A DNA stretch of 64,000 nucleotides from Falsirhodobacter sp. 20TX0035. GTDB lineage: Bacteria > Pseudomonadota > Alphaproteobacteria > Rhodobacterales > Rhodobacteraceae. Made by a program: the position numbers and the translations under genes. The stretch spans positions 39,367 to 103,366 of the forward strand of contig NZ_JAQMHV010000011.1 of the NCBI RefSeq assembly GCF_028307215.1, written 5' to 3'. Positions within the stretch are counted from its first letter, which is position 1. The number at the start of each line of letters is the position of its first letter. The notes beneath the pieces were generated by a model. That model saw nothing but the letters and a program-made list of their open reading frames with translations. It searched no databases and was not told the DNA's origin. Below, piece by piece: positions 19,250 through 29,404 of this stretch.

Positions 19250-20889
19250 CGCCAGGGCAGGGCGTCGGGGGCGTGGCGGCCGAAACGGTCCGCCACGACC
19301 ACCAGCGCGAAGACCAGAAGCAGCGACACCGTCGACAGGGCTGCGGCGGAGGTGGAGTTCCCCTCGTATTGCAGCGAGAAGATCATCACGCCCACCGTTT
19401 CCGAACCGGAGGACCACAGGAGGGAGGAGAGCGTCAGTTCGTTGATCGCCGTCATCACCACCAGCACCGCGCCGGCCAGCGCGGCGGGCGTCACCATCGG
19501 GGCGAAGATCAGCGTGATCCGCGCCCAGGTGGGGGCGTTGAAGATGCGCGCAGCCTCGTCCAGCGCGGGTTCGGCCTGAGTCGCGGTGGCCGCGACCGGG
19601 CGCAGTACCAAGGGCAGGAAGCGCGCCAGATAGGCCACGAGCAGGATCATCGGCGTGCCGTAGATCGACCCGATCCCCGGCAGCGGCGGCAGGAAGACAA
19701 GGATCATCGCCAGCGCCAACACCGTGCCCGGCACGATGAAAGGCAGGTCGGCCAGCACGTCCATCACCCGCATCGACCGCAGCCGGGCCACATGCGACAG
19801 CCACACGAACGGCACCGCCACGATCATGGAGATCGCGGCCGCCGCGAAGGACAGCCACAGCGAGTTCATCAGCGCCCGGCGGATGGTGCCGTTGCCCAGC
19901 GTTTCCGCGAAGTTCCCGAGGGTGACGGTGGAGAAGGACAGATCCACCCCCAGCGCCGGCGACAGGGCCGTTCCCAGAAGGGCGAGGATCGGCAGCACCA
20001 TGGTCACCGCGAGGAAGATCCACAGCCCCGCCTCGATCGGGCCGCGGGCGCGACCGGCGTCGAAGCGGGCAAAGCTGCGCCCGCCGGGCACGGGAACGGC
20101 CAGCCGCATGACCACCGCGCGCAGGGCCAGCGCGACGCCCGCCATCGCGACAAGGATCAGCGCCAGAACCGCGACCTGCCCCATGACCGACGGGCCGAAC
20201 CCGTTCAGCCGCTGATAGATCAGCGTGGTCAGCATGGAATAGCGGCCGGGGATGCCCAGCAGCGCCGGCACCCCGAAATTGCCGATGGCCGCGGCAAAGG
20301 CGAGCGTGCCGCCGGCGGCGATGGCGGGCAGGCACAAAGGCAGGATCACCCGCATCAGGATGGCCGCGTTGCGCGCCCCGGCGATCCGCGCCGCCTCCAC
20401 CAGATCGTTGGGGATGGAGGTGAGTGCGGCACGGGTGGCGATGAAGACCAGCGGCATATGCTCTATCCCCATCAGGAAGGCGATGCCGCCGCCGGAATAG
20501 AGGGGATTGGTCCCCTCGGGCGCCAGCCCCAGCGGGCCAAGGATGGGGGACGAACTGCCCAGAAGCTCGATCCACGCCAAGGCCATGATCTGCGAGGGGA
20601 CGAGCAGCGGGGACAGGATCAGGAAGGTCATGGCCACGCGCGCGCGCAGGTTCAGCGCGCCGATCAGCAGGGCCAGCGCCACGCCCAGCAGGACGGAGAT
20701 GAGGACGGAGCCGCCCCCCGCCTCCAGCGTGTTCCACAGGGCACGGCCGGTCGCGCGGCTGTCCAGCGTGTCGCGCATCAGGCCCAGAACCTGCCCTTCA
20801 TCCCCCGGCGCGAAGGCGGTCAGGAACAGGCGGGCCAGCGGCCACAGGCCGATCACCGTGACATAGACAACAACAAGGGCGGCCAGCAT
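19246..20889 (-). CDS. ABC transporter permease, fused two-module FbpB type
   Basis: A 547-residue inner-membrane protein with about 12 transmembrane segments and two copies of the permease coupling loop (EAARIAGARNAAILMRVILP and DEAARIFNAPTWARITLIFAP). Such duplicated permeases belong to importers for ferric iron, thiamine, polyamine-like solutes or 2-aminoethylphosphonate. It is last in an operon after the binding protein, 37 bases downstream of that gene. The substrate is not evident. Confidence 0.9.
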   Translation of the reverse strand: MLAALVVVYVTVIGLWPLARLFLTAFAPGDEGQVLGLMRDTLDSRATGRALWNTLEAGGGSVLISVLLGVALALLIGALNLRARVAMTFLILSPLLVPSQIMALAWIELLGSSSPILGPLGLAPEGTNPLYSGGGIAFLMGIEHMPLVFIATRAALTSIPNDLVEAARIAGARNAAILMRVILPLCLPAIAAGGTLAFAAAIGNFGVPALLGIPGRYSMLTTLIYQRLNGFGPSVMGQVAVLALILVAMAGVALALRAVVMRLAVPVPGGRSFARFDAGRARGPIEAGLWIFLAVTMVLPILALLGTALSPALGVDLSFSTVTLGNFAETLGNGTIRRALMNSLWLSFAAAAISMIVAVPFVWLSHVARLRSMRVMDVLADLPFIVPGTVLALAMILVFLPPLPGIGSIYGTPMILLVAYLARFLPLVLRPVAATATQAEPALDEAARIFNAPTWARITLIFAPMVTPAALAGAVLVVMTAINELTLSSLLWSSGSETVGVMIFSLQYEGNSTSAAALSTVSLLLVFALVVVADRFGRHAPDALPWR

Positions 20890-20926
20890 GTGCTGGCCAC
20901 CCCCAAAGGTCGAGCGTCGCCCGGTG

Positions 20927-21910
20927 TTAGCCGCCGAAGAGATCGGAGAACTCCTCTTTCATGCTCTGGTCTTCCTTCAGCATGACGGCCGGATCGGCTT
21001 CCATGATCGTCAGCGTCTTGGGGTCGGGATAGCCTTCGGGCTGGGCCACGCCTTCCAGGATGGGGAAGTAGCCCTGCGCGACCGACTGTTCCTGCGCCGC
21101 GCGGCCCAGCTGCCAGTCGACGAAGACCTTCGCCGCCTCGATGTTGTCGCTGTCCTTCAGGATCGCGACGGGCTGGGTGATGGTGGACACGCCCTCCTCG
21201 GGGAATACGAAATCGACGGGGGAGCCGTCCTTCTTCGCGTTCATCGCCATGTAGTCGACGATCATGCCATAGGACTTCTCGCCCCGCGCGACGGCTTCCA
21301 GAACCGTGCCGTTGCCCTGACCGGCGACGGCGCCGTTGTCGGCCAGCGTCTCGTAATACTCCCACCCCAGGCCGGGCTGCTGGACCATGGTGCCCACGTG
21401 GATCACGGCGGCGCCGGAGTACAGGGGCGAGGGCATGATCGTCTGGGCCGCCGCCTCGGGCGCCTCCAGATCCTTCCAGCTGGTCGGGGGCGTCGTCACC
21501 TTGTCGGTGTTGTAGATGATGCCGGTGGTCAGCAGCTTGGTGCCGAAGAAGGTGTGGTCGGGATCGATCAGGGCCGCCGGAACGCCGTCGGTGGCGGCGT
21601 CGTCATAGGCGAACAGGCGATCGTCGTTCTTCATCTGCGTCATCGCCACGGCGTCGGCGATCAGCATCACGTCGGCCGGGGTCTGGCCCGCGGCGAATTC
21701 GGCCTGCAGCTTCGACATCAGTTCCGTCGTGCCGGAACGGAAAACCTCGACCGTGATTTCGGGGTGATCCGCGTTGAAGGCCTTGACCACGGCGTCCATC
21801 TGGTCGGTCGGCTGCGAGGTGTAGACCGTGATCGTACCCGTGCCTTGGGCAAGGGCGGCGCCGGCCAGCGCCGTTGCGCCAAGAAGACCGAGGGTGAGCG
21901 TGCGGAACAT
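20927..21910 (-). CDS. ABC transporter periplasmic solute-binding protein
   Basis: A 327-residue exported protein of the FbpA/PotD-like class. Signal peptide MFRTLTLGLLGATALAGAALAQ; the mature part starts with ITVYTSQPTDQMDAVVKAFN, typical of ferric-iron and aminoethylphosphonate binding proteins. The ATG at 21910 is preferred to a TTG two codons upstream since AGGA lies about 8 bases before it. Paired Tyr residues of classical ferric-binding proteins cannot be placed with confidence, so ligand identity stays open. Confidence 0.9.
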   Translation of the reverse strand: MFRTLTLGLLGATALAGAALAQGTGTITVYTSQPTDQMDAVVKAFNADHPEITVEVFRSGTTELMSKLQAEFAAGQTPADVMLIADAVAMTQMKNDDRLFAYDDAATDGVPAALIDPDHTFFGTKLLTTGIIYNTDKVTTPPTSWKDLEAPEAAAQTIMPSPLYSGAAVIHVGTMVQQPGLGWEYYETLADNGAVAGQGNGTVLEAVARGEKSYGMIVDYMAMNAKKDGSPVDFVFPEEGVSTITQPVAILKDSDNIEAAKVFVDWQLGRAAQEQSVAQGYFPILEGVAQPEGYPDPKTLTIMEADPAVMLKEDQSMKEEFSDLFGG

Positions 21911-21922
21911 CGACAAATCCTG

Positions 21923-22504
21923 TTACAAAGAAGGTTCGCGTGCTTCTACGCCCGCTGTGCGACCATTTGGTGACAGAAGGCGGTTCACCCAGACGCCGTT
22001 GTCGCATTCCCAGCGCGACACCTCGCCATTCGTGGGGCGACGGAAGGGCGCGGGGGAAAGGAGGGCGTGGAGTTCGCGCGCGGTGCCGGAATGGGCGACG
22101 ATCAGCGCCGGAAAGGGGCCGGTGATCGCGTTCAGCGCGCGGCGGATGCGGTCGCGGAACGCGTCGGGGCCTTCGCCGCGCTCGGGCGTGGCGTCGCGGA
22201 CCAGCACGCTGCGCGGGTGGCCTTCCCAGACGCCCCAGTTGCGTTCCTGAAGGTCGGGCAGAATCCGGACGGGCAGGTTCTTCCTCCGGGCCACCGGAGC
22301 CGCCGTGTCCTGTGCGCGCCGCAGGGGGGAACACCAGATGGATGCGATCTCCACTTCTTGCAGCACCTCGGCCGCGGCCTGCGCTTGGGCGTGGCCCTGC
22401 GCGGTCAGTGGCAGATCGGTGGCCCCACCTATGGTCCCGGCCTCGTTCGAGGCCGTCTGGCCGTGCCGCAGGAACAGAAAGGGCTGCGCCAGAAGGGGCA
22501 TCAT
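21923..22504 (-). CDS. Histidine phosphatase family protein
   Basis: A 193-residue phosphoglycerate-mutase-like phosphatase. The N-terminal RHGQTASN holds the phosphorylated His, and a second His lies in VAHSGTARELHALL. Its ATG overlaps the ABC ATPase stop (ATGA) and it ends 12 bases before the binding protein gene, so it is embedded in the transporter operon. A cytoplasmic phosphatase within an importer operon hints at a phosphorylated or phosphonate-derived solute, but this is inference. Confidence 0.85.
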   Translation of the reverse strand: MMPLLAQPFLFLRHGQTASNEAGTIGGATDLPLTAQGHAQAQAAAEVLQEVEIASIWCSPLRRAQDTAAPVARRKNLPVRILPDLQERNWGVWEGHPRSVLVRDATPERGEGPDAFRDRIRRALNAITGPFPALIVAHSGTARELHALLSPAPFRRPTNGEVSRWECDNGVWVNRLLSPNGRTAGVEAREPSL

Positions 22505-23571
22505 GCGGGCAGCGCCTCGGCCGTGCGGGGCATGGGATCGCCGTCGCGCGGCAAAAGCCAGGCGGACCGGATTTGAAGGGTGACCGGCGTGCCCACGGGC
22601 ACCGCGCGGTCATGCGCCACGTCCAGCGGGATGTCCCCCAGGTCGTCCGGCAGCACCGACAGCATGTGCATCCCGTTTTCCATCCGCCGCCCCACGACGC
22701 GGCCAGCCAGCGGGCCATCCTCGGCCACGGCCAGATCGCGGGGGCGCAGGCACAACCAGGCGGGGCCTTGATCCACGGCGCCGGGCAGGCGCAGGCGGGT
22801 GCGGGGCAGGTGGGTCAGCCCGTCGCGCACCTCCACCGCCAGCGTGCGGCCATGGCCGACGAAGCGGGCCACCATCGGCGTGGCCGGGCGGTCAAACAGG
22901 GCGTCGGGGGTGTCCAGCTGCTCCATCCGGCCGGCGTTCATCACGCCGACATGGGTGGCCACGGCCATCGCCTCGTTCTGGTCATGGGTGACAAAAACGA
23001 AGGTAGCGCCGGTTTCGGCATGGATGCGGCGGAATTCGGTCAGCATGGACTGGCGCAGATGCGCGTCAAGGTTGGCCAAAGGTTCGTCCAGCAGGATCAG
23101 CGTCGGACGCACGGCAAGCGACCGCGCCAAGGCCACCCGCTGCCGCTGTCCTCCCGACAATTCATGCGGCTTGCGGCTGGCCAGAGGACCAAGGCCCACC
23201 ACCTCCAGCGCGTCCTGCACGCGGCGGTCGCGTTCGGCGGCGGGGATGCGCTGCATCTTCAGGCCGAAGGCGACGTTGCCGGCCACGGTCATGTGCGGCC
23301 ACAGGGCATAGGACTGGAACACCATCCCCAGCCCCCGCGCGCCCGGATCGACAAAGGTGCCACCGCCCGCCACAGTGCGCCCACCCAGCACGATGCGCCC
23401 GGCGCTGGGCCGTTCCAGCCCCGCCAGCAGCCGAAGAAGCGAGGTCTTGCCGCAGCCCGACGGCCCCAACAGCGCGAAGAACGCGCCCGAAGGGATGCTG
23501 AAGGACACGGCATCCACCGCCGTGGTCACTCCGAAGCGTAGGGAAACGTCGTGCAGGTCGATCTGGGCCAT
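22501..23571 (-). CDS. ABC transporter ATP-binding protein (FbpC/PotA type)
   Basis: A 356-residue ATPase with Walker A GPSGCGKT (residues 36-43), signature LSGGQRQRVALARSL, Walker B LILLDEPLANLD, the switch His in FVTHDQNEAMA, and a C-terminal TOBE-like regulatory domain from about residue 240. First gene of the operon; 40 bases separate it from moeA upstream, so it may extend the biosynthetic transcript or have its own promoter. Confidence 0.93.
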   Translation of the reverse strand: MAQIDLHDVSLRFGVTTAVDAVSFSIPSGAFFALLGPSGCGKTSLLRLLAGLERPSAGRIVLGGRTVAGGGTFVDPGARGLGMVFQSYALWPHMTVAGNVAFGLKMQRIPAAERDRRVQDALEVVGLGPLASRKPHELSGGQRQRVALARSLAVRPTLILLDEPLANLDAHLRQSMLTEFRRIHAETGATFVFVTHDQNEAMAVATHVGVMNAGRMEQLDTPDALFDRPATPMVARFVGHGRTLAVEVRDGLTHLPRTRLRLPGAVDQGPAWLCLRPRDLAVAEDGPLAGRVVGRRMENGMHMLSVLPDDLGDIPLDVAHDRAVPVGTPVTLQIRSAWLLPRDGDPMPRTAEALPA

Positions 23572-23611
23572 GCGCGGCCTTTACGTCGGTTGGGTGACAG
23601 GGGTGTGACGG

Positions 23612-24772
23612 TCAGAGGGGAAGATAGTCCACCACCGCCCCCTTGTCCCGTGCCGGATCATCCACCGGACGGATCAGCAGGGCGTTCGCCTCGGTCAGCC
23701 GCAGGAGGAGGGAGGAGTCCTGTTCCGCAAAGGGCGTCAGCACCCCGTCCCGCACCCGCGCGCGCATGTAATGGGCGCGCGGCCCGTTGGCTGGCACGGG
23801 GCCATCCAGCACGGCCGTCCGGGAGGCGGCCTCGGGCGTCTGGCCGGTCATGGCGCGCAGCATCGGCAGCAGGAACAGATGCGCGCAGACATAGGCCGAC
23901 ACCGGGTTTCCGGGCAGGCCCAGCATCGGCATGTCGCGCAGGCGGCCGGCCATCAGCGGCTTGCCCGGACGCATGGCGATCTTGTGGAAGGACAGGTCCA
24001 GACCCAGCTCCGCCGCCACCGCGCCCACCAGATCGTGATCGCCCACCGACGCGCCGCCAATGGTCACCACCAGATCCGCCCCTTCCGCCAGAGCGAAGGT
24101 GGCGCGCAGGCTGTCGCGGTCGTCTCGCGCGATGGGCAGGATGCGGCCGACGCCGCCCTCCGCCTCGACCAGCGCCATCAGCGAGAACGCGTTGGCCGAG
24201 GGGATCTGGTCGTCCCGCATCGGCGTGCCGGGCATGGCGAGTTCGTCCCCGGTGGACAGGATCGCGACGACGGGGCGGCGGAAGACCTCCACCTCCGCCA
24301 CGTCCATCGCGGCCAGAAGGCCCAGATCGGCGGGGCGCAGCCGGCGGGGTCCGAAGGCCTGCCCCGCGCGGAAATCCTGCCCGCGCCGGCGGATGTTGTC
24401 CTTGGCCGAGGCTTCGGTGATCGTGATCCGATCGCCGTTGCGCACGGTGTGTTCCTGGATGATCACGTGGCTCGCACTCTCCGGCACCGGCGCACCGGTG
24501 GAGATGCGGATCGCCTCGCCCGCCTGCAAATGGCCGGCAAAGCGGCGGCCGGCCTGCGATTTCCCCACAAGGCGCAGCACGTCGCCCACCTGCGGAAGAA
24601 CGGCCACAGCGTAGCCGTCCATCGCGGAGGCGTCAAAGGGCGGCTGGTCGCGCCGCGCCTGTGCCCCCGTCGCCATGCTGCGCCCTGCGGCCTGCGCCAG
24701 CGGCACGCGTTCGGTGGGCAGAGGGGCGGCCAGATCCAAGACCAGCTTCAGCGCCTCGTCGACTGAGATCAT
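23612..24772 (-). CDS. moeA: Molybdopterin molybdotransferase MoeA
   Basis: A 386-residue enzyme inserting molybdate into adenylylated molybdopterin, last step of molybdenum cofactor synthesis. Recognised by [18 protein letters not shown] and [12 protein letters not shown] and by [12 protein letters not shown]. Its ATG overlaps the moaC stop by 4 bases. Confidence 0.95.
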   Translation of the reverse strand: MISVDEALKLVLDLAAPLPTERVPLAQAAGRSMATGAQARRDQPPFDASAMDGYAVAVLPQVGDVLRLVGKSQAGRRFAGHLQAGEAIRISTGAPVPESASHVIIQEHTVRNGDRITITEASAKDNIRRRGQDFRAGQAFGPRRLRPADLGLLAAMDVAEVEVFRRPVVAILSTGDELAMPGTPMRDDQIPSANAFSLMALVEAEGGVGRILPIARDDRDSLRATFALAEGADLVVTIGGASVGDHDLVGAVAAELGLDLSFHKIAMRPGKPLMAGRLRDMPMLGLPGNPVSAYVCAHLFLLPMLRAMTGQTPEAASRTAVLDGPVPANGPRAHYMRARVRDGVLTPFAEQDSSLLLRLTEANALLIRPVDDPARDKGAVVDYLPL

Positions 24773-25236
24773 GCTTCGTACCGCCCGCTCTTGCCGCCGT
24801 CCTTCAGGGTCACGCGAAGGCCGCCGATCTCCATCGACTTCTCGGCTGCCTTCAACATGTCGTAGACGGTCAGCGCGGCGGTGGACACGGCGGTCAGCGC
24901 CTCCATCTCCACCCCCGTCTGGCCGGTGGTCTTGACCGTGGCGGTGATGCGCACGCCGGGCAGGGACGGATCCGTCAGCAGGTCCAGCGCCACCTTGGTG
25001 ATGGGCAGGGGATGGCAGAGGGGGATCAGCTCCGCCGTCTTCTTCGCGCCCATGATGCCGGCAAGGCGCGCGACGGCCAGAACGTCGCCCTTCTTGGCCG
25101 TGCCCTGTTCCACCAGCGCCAGCGTGGCGGGTTCCATGCGGACGAAGCCTTCGGCCGTCGCAATGCGCGACGTCACCGCCTTGTCCGAGACGTCGACCAT
25201 GTGGGCGTCGCCCTTGTTGTCGAAATGCGTCAGCAT
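24769..25236 (-). CDS. moaC: Cyclic pyranopterin monophosphate synthase MoaC
   Basis: A 155-residue enzyme completing the first step of molybdenum cofactor synthesis together with MoaA. Signature residues in [15 protein letters not shown] and [11 protein letters not shown] are intact. ATG 25236 shares one base with the trpC stop; a GTG one codon upstream is an alternative. Confidence 0.96.
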   Translation of the reverse strand: MLTHFDNKGDAHMVDVSDKAVTSRIATAEGFVRMEPATLALVEQGTAKKGDVLAVARLAGIMGAKKTAELIPLCHPLPITKVALDLLTDPSLPGVRITATVKTTGQTGVEMEALTAVSTAALTVYDMLKAAEKSMEIGGLRVTLKDGGKSGRYEA

Positions 25237-26015
25237 CACGCCTCCATCAGCGCGCGGGTGGCGGTGGCCACGTCCGCCTGCCGCATCAGGCTTTCGCCGA
25301 TCAGGAAGGCCTTCGCGCCAACGTCCGCCATGGCGGCCATGTCGGCAGGGGTGAAGATGCCGCTTTCACAGACGATCATGCGATCCTCGGGGATGTGCGG
25401 GGCCAGCTGACGCGTGGTGTCCAGCGTCACGTCGAAGGTCTTGAGGTTGCGGTTGTTGATCCCAATCATGGAGGATTTCAGACGCAGCGCGCGGTCCAGT
25501 TCGGCGGCGTCGTGCACCTCGATCAGGGCGTCCATGCCCCAATGGGTGGCGGCGGCCTCCAGCTCCTGCGCCTGCGCGTCCGAGACGGAGGCCATGATGA
25601 TCAGGATGCAGTCGGCCTTCAGCGCCCGCGCCTCGGCCACCTGATAGGTGTCATAGAGGAAATCCTTGCGCAGGCAGGGCAGGCCGACCGCGTCATGCGC
25701 GGCCGTCAGGAAGGTGTCGTCGCCCTGGAAGCTGGGTCCGTCGGTGAGGACGGACAGACAATGGGCGCCCCCGGCCTCATACGCGCGGGCGAGGGCGGGT
25801 GGGTCGAAGTCCGGGCGGATCAGGCCCTTGGAGGGGCTGGCCTTCTTGATCTCCGCGATCAGGGCGTGGCGCGGGGCATTGGCCAGCGCGCGGTGGAAGC
25901 CGCGGGGCGCGGGGGCCTCCTTGGCGGCGGCCTCGACCTCGGCCAGCGGGCGCGCGGCCTTGCAGGCGGCGATGTGGTCCAGCTTGTAGGCCTTGATGCG
26001 GTCCAGAACGTTCAT
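25236..26015 (-). CDS. trpC: Indole-3-glycerol phosphate synthase
   Basis: A 259-residue TIM-barrel enzyme of tryptophan synthesis. The catalytic signature [19 protein letters not shown] is present, with [12 protein letters not shown] and [10 protein letters not shown] further on. A separate single-domain TrpC, not fused to TrpF. It overlaps trpD by 4 bases (ATGA). Confidence 0.97.
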   Translation of the reverse strand: MNVLDRIKAYKLDHIAACKAARPLAEVEAAAKEAPAPRGFHRALANAPRHALIAEIKKASPSKGLIRPDFDPPALARAYEAGGAHCLSVLTDGPSFQGDDTFLTAAHDAVGLPCLRKDFLYDTYQVAEARALKADCILIIMASVSDAQAQELEAAATHWGMDALIEVHDAAELDRALRLKSSMIGINNRNLKTFDVTLDTTRQLAPHIPEDRMIVCESGIFTPADMAAMADVGAKAFLIGESLMRQADVATATRALMEA

Positions 26016-27031
26016 GCGGTGCCCTTGTTCGTCAGGCGGACCAGCGCCGCCACTTTGGATTTCGCCGCCCCGCTATCAAGGCTTTCACGTGCAAGCTCAA
26101 CGCCTTCCGGCAGGGTCCTCACCCGATCCGCGACGATCAGCGCCGCGGCGGAGTTCAGGAGCACCGCGTCGCGATAGGCGCCGGTTTCCCCGTCCAGAAG
26201 GCGGCGCAGGGCCTGCGCGTTCTCCTCAGGCGTGCCGCCGACGATCGCTTCGAACGGATGGGCGGGAAGGCCCGCATCCTCGGCCGCCACCTCGAATTCG
26301 CGGATCGCGCCGTTTTCCAGCGCCGCCACCTTCGACGGGGCCGAGATCGCGAGTTCGTCCGTCCCGTCACCGCCGTGGACCAGCCACGCCTTTTCGGAGC
26401 CCAGAAGCTGCAGCACCTCGGCCATCGGGCGGATCAGGTCGGCGCTGTAGGCCCCCGTCAGTTGCCGCGTGACGCCGGCCGGGTTGGTCAGGGGGCCAAG
26501 GATGTTGAACAGCGTCCGCGTGCCCAGTTCGATCCGGACGGGCATGACGTGGCGGGTGGCGGGGTGGTGCATGGGGGCCATCATGAAGCCGATCCCGGCC
26601 TCGTTCAGGCAGTCCTCCACCACCTCGGCCCCGACCATCACGTTCAGGCCCAGCGCGGTCAGCGCGTCCGAGGCGCCGGATTTCGACGACAGGTTGCGGT
26701 TGCCGTGCTTGGCCACCGGCACGCCCGCGCCCGCCACCACGAAGGCCGTTGCGGTGGAGATGTTGAGCGTGCCCTTGCCGTCCCCCCCGGTGCCCACGAT
26801 GTCCATCGCCCCTTCGGGCGCACGGACCGGCACGCATTTGGCGCGCATCGCGGCGGCGGCGGCGGCGTATTCCTCCACCGTCTCGCCGCGCGTGCGCAGG
26901 GCCATCAGGAAGCCGCCCATCTGCGCGGGCGTGGCCTGCCCGTCGAACAGGGCGGCAAAGGCGGTGTCCGCCTCGTCGCGCGAAAGGGGGCGGGTGGCGG
27001 CGGTGCCGATCAGCGGTTTCAGCACGCTCAT
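26012..27031 (-). CDS. trpD: Anthranilate phosphoribosyltransferase
   Basis: A 339-residue enzyme transferring phosphoribose to anthranilate. The PRPP-binding [17 protein letters not shown] and [17 protein letters not shown] motifs are intact. Overlaps trpG by 4 bases. Confidence 0.97.
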   Translation of the reverse strand: MSVLKPLIGTAATRPLSRDEADTAFAALFDGQATPAQMGGFLMALRTRGETVEEYAAAAAAMRAKCVPVRAPEGAMDIVGTGGDGKGTLNISTATAFVVAGAGVPVAKHGNRNLSSKSGASDALTALGLNVMVGAEVVEDCLNEAGIGFMMAPMHHPATRHVMPVRIELGTRTLFNILGPLTNPAGVTRQLTGAYSADLIRPMAEVLQLLGSEKAWLVHGGDGTDELAISAPSKVAALENGAIREFEVAAEDAGLPAHPFEAIVGGTPEENAQALRRLLDGETGAYRDAVLLNSAAALIVADRVRTLPEGVELARESLDSGAAKSKVAALVRLTNKGTA

Positions 27032-27615
27032 GCCGTCAGCGGCACCCTTGCGCCTTCCAGGAAGTTGCGCATCATCCGGTGCCCGTGTTCCGAGGCAATG
27101 CTTTCAGGGTGGAACTGCACCCCCTCGATCGGCAGGTCGCGGTGCTTCAGGCCCATGATCGTGCCATCCTCCAGCCAGGCCGTCACCTCCAGACAGTCGG
27201 GAAGGGTGGCGCGGTCCACGACCAGCGAATGGTAGCGCGTGGCCTGGAAGGGGTTCGGCAGGCCCGTGAACATCCCGGTGTCGGCGTGGTGCATGGTGCC
27301 CATCTTGCCATGGACGATCTCGTGGCAGCGCACGACGGTGCCGCCAAAGGCCTGACCGATGGTCTGGTGGCCAAGGCAGACGCCCAGAAGCGGAATGCGC
27401 GTTTCGGCCGCGGCCTCGGTCAGGGCCAGGCAGATGCCCGCCTGCGCCGGATCGCAGGGGCCGGGCGACAGCACGATGGCCTGCGGATTCAGCGCCATGG
27501 CCGCCTGCACGTCCAGCGCGTCGTTGCGTTTGACGACGACCTCTGCCCCCAGCTCGCCCAGATAGTGGACGAGGTTGTAGGTGAAGCTGTCATAGTTGTC
27601 GATGAGCAGGAGCAT
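27028..27615 (-). CDS. trpG: Anthranilate synthase glutaminase subunit
   Basis: A 195-residue class I glutamine amidotransferase supplying ammonia to TrpE. Nucleophile Cys in [15 protein letters not shown]; the catalytic His/Glu pair in FHPESIAS. The start [16 protein letters not shown] agrees with the family; an ATG five codons upstream is possible and neither has a strong Shine-Dalgarno. About 280 bases, mostly occupied by a small plus-strand gene, separate it from trpE. Confidence 0.96.
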   Translation of the reverse strand: MLLLIDNYDSFTYNLVHYLGELGAEVVVKRNDALDVQAAMALNPQAIVLSPGPCDPAQAGICLALTEAAAETRIPLLGVCLGHQTIGQAFGGTVVRCHEIVHGKMGTMHHADTGMFTGLPNPFQATRYHSLVVDRATLPDCLEVTAWLEDGTIMGLKHRDLPIEGVQFHPESIASEHGHRMMRNFLEGARVPLTA

Positions 27616-27710
27616 GTGGCAGGCCGTCATGATTTGGGGTGAACCGCATCCACGGTCGGGCTATAGATGGCCCCGGCGACCGGTGGGCGTCAAGGGCAAC
27701 AGGGGGCGTC

Positions 27711-27902
27711 ATGGCCGGCGGGATCTTTTCGGGCTTCATCTGCGGGGCCGTGCTGAGCGGCATCGGGCTGGTCGCCGTGTCGGAGTTGACGCCGCTGCCC
27801 TTCGGCCCCGGACCTGCCGTGCCGACGGACACGCCCGCGATCGGCGCGACGCCGGAAGGCGGGACCGCGCCCGCCCTGCCGGTGCCGCAACCCGCGCCCT
27901 AG
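27711..27902 (+). CDS. Small membrane-anchored protein, possibly the truncated N-terminus of a polysaccharide deacetylase-like protein
   Basis: A 63-residue product: an N-terminal hydrophobic helix (GGIFSGFICGAVLSGIGLVAVS) followed by a Pro/Ala/Gly-rich tail. This resembles from memory the leader of divergent polysaccharide deacetylase proteins of Rhodobacterales, which continue for several hundred residues; here the frame stops at once and abuts the trpE stop on the other strand. It lies inside the trp operon in opposite orientation. It may be a leftover or a genuine microprotein. Confidence 0.45.
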   Translation: MAGGIFSGFICGAVLSGIGLVAVSELTPLPFGPGPAVPTDTPAIGATPEGGTAPALPVPQPAP

Positions 27903-29404
27903 TTCCGGCCGCCCGAGAAGCGTCCCGCATCCTCGGCCGCGCGGCGCAAGGCTTGCGCCTTGTTGACCGTTTCCTGAAACTCGCTTTCCGGATCGCTGTC
28001 GAAGACGATGCCGGCGCCCGACTGGATGTGCAGCATCTGGTCCTTCAGCACGGCCGTGCGCAGGGCGATGCAGAAGTCCATCTCGCCATTGGCCGCGAAA
28101 TAGCCGACGCCGCCGCCATAGACGCCGCGCTTCGATGGCTCCAGCTCGTCGATGATCTCCATCGCGCGGACCTTGGGGGCGCCCGAAACGGTGCCCGCGG
28201 GCAGACCGGCCAGCAGGGCCGACAGCGCGTCCTCGCCTTCGGCCAATTCGCCCACCACGTTGGACACGATGTGCATGACGTGGCTGTAGCGTTCGATGAT
28301 GAACTTCTCGGTCGGCCTGACGGTGCCGATCCTTGACACGCGGCCCACGTCGTTGCGGCCCAGATCCAGCAGCATCAGGTGTTCGGCCAGTTCCTTCGGG
28401 TCGGCCAGAAGGTCGTCGGCCAGAGCCTGATCCTCGGCCAGGGTCTGCCCTCGCTTGCGGGTGCCGGCGACGGGACGGATCGTCACCTCCCCATCCCGCA
28501 GACGGACCAGAATTTCAGGGCTGGCGCCGATGATCTGGAAATCGCCGTGGTTGAAGAAGAACATGAACGGCGACGGGTTGGTCCGCCGCAGGCTGCGATA
28601 CAGCGCGAAGGGCGGCAGCGGGAAGGGCTGGCTGAACCGCTGCGACGGGACGACCTGGAAGATGTCGCCCGCGCGGATGTAGTCCTTGGCCTTGTCCACC
28701 GCGGCCTTGAACCCGCCTTGCGTGAAGTTCGACGTGACGGGGGCCAGGGGCTGCGGATCGCCCAGCGTGTGCGTGGCGGGCGGGGTGCGGTCCAGATCGC
28801 GCAGCACGTCCATCACGCGTTCGGCGGCCTGCGCATAGGCCGCCCGCGCCGACAGGCCCGAGGCGACCCAGGCCGGGGCGACCACCGTCACCTCCCCCTT
28901 CACGCCGTCAAGGACGGCCATGACCGAGGGGCGCAGCAGGATCGCGTCCGGCACGCCGATCGTGTCGGGGTTCACGTTCGGCAGATGCTCCACCAGCCGG
29001 ATCATGTCGTAGCCGAGATAGCCGAACAGGCCCGCCGCAATAGGGGGCAGGTCCGCCGGCATGTCAATGCGGCTTTCGGCGATCAGCGCGCGCAGGCTGT
29101 CCAGCGGGTGGCCGTCCTCGGCCCGGAAGGCGTCGCGGTCGATCCGCGCCTCGCGGTTGAGGGAGACGCGCTGCCCTTCGCACCGCCAGATCAGGTCCGG
29201 CTTCATGCCGACCACGGAATACCGTCCCCGAATCTCTCCGCCCGTGACGGATTCCAGCATGAACGTGTCGGCCCGCGCCTCGGTCAGCTTGAGCATGAGC
29301 GAGACGGGCGTGTCGAGATCGGCGGCAAGACGGGCATAGACCAGCTGGTTGCGGCCTTGGGCCCATCCGGCCTCGAATTCGGCAAAGGTGGGGATGATCT
29401 GCAT
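27899..29404 (-). CDS. trpE: Anthranilate synthase component I
   Basis: A 501-residue chorismate-utilising enzyme that, with TrpG, forms anthranilate. Visible: AGDIFQVVPSQRF, the NPSPFMFFF region, SPEILVRL, PVAGTRKRG, LLDLGRNDVGRVS and SGAPKVRAMEIIDELEP. The feedback-site LLES is here FMLESVTGGEIRGRYS. ATG 29404 shares a base with the stop of the PpiD-like gene; a GTG one codon earlier is the alternative. Confidence 0.97.
   Translation of the reverse strand: MQIIPTFAEFEAGWAQGRNQLVYARLAADLDTPVSLMLKLTEARADTFMLESVTGGEIRGRYSVVGMKPDLIWRCEGQRVSLNREARIDRDAFRAEDGHPLDSLRALIAESRIDMPADLPPIAAGLFGYLGYDMIRLVEHLPNVNPDTIGVPDAILLRPSVMAVLDGVKGEVTVVAPAWVASGLSARAAYAQAAERVMDVLRDLDRTPPATHTLGDPQPLAPVTSNFTQGGFKAAVDKAKDYIRAGDIFQVVPSQRFSQPFPLPPFALYRSLRRTNPSPFMFFFNHGDFQIIGASPEILVRLRDGEVTIRPVAGTRKRGQTLAEDQALADDLLADPKELAEHLMLLDLGRNDVGRVSRIGTVRPTEKFIIERYSHVMHIVSNVVGELAEGEDALSALLAGLPAGTVSGAPKVRAMEIIDELEPSKRGVYGGGVGYFAANGEMDFCIALRTAVLKDQMLHIQSGAGIVFDSDPESEFQETVNKAQALRRAAEDAGRFSGGRN

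Noticed and set aside
19246..21910. Naming the ABC importer as ferric iron or aminoethylphosphonate specific
   Set aside because: Both substrate classes share this binding-protein and fused-permease type; no residue set or regulatory site read here decides between them.
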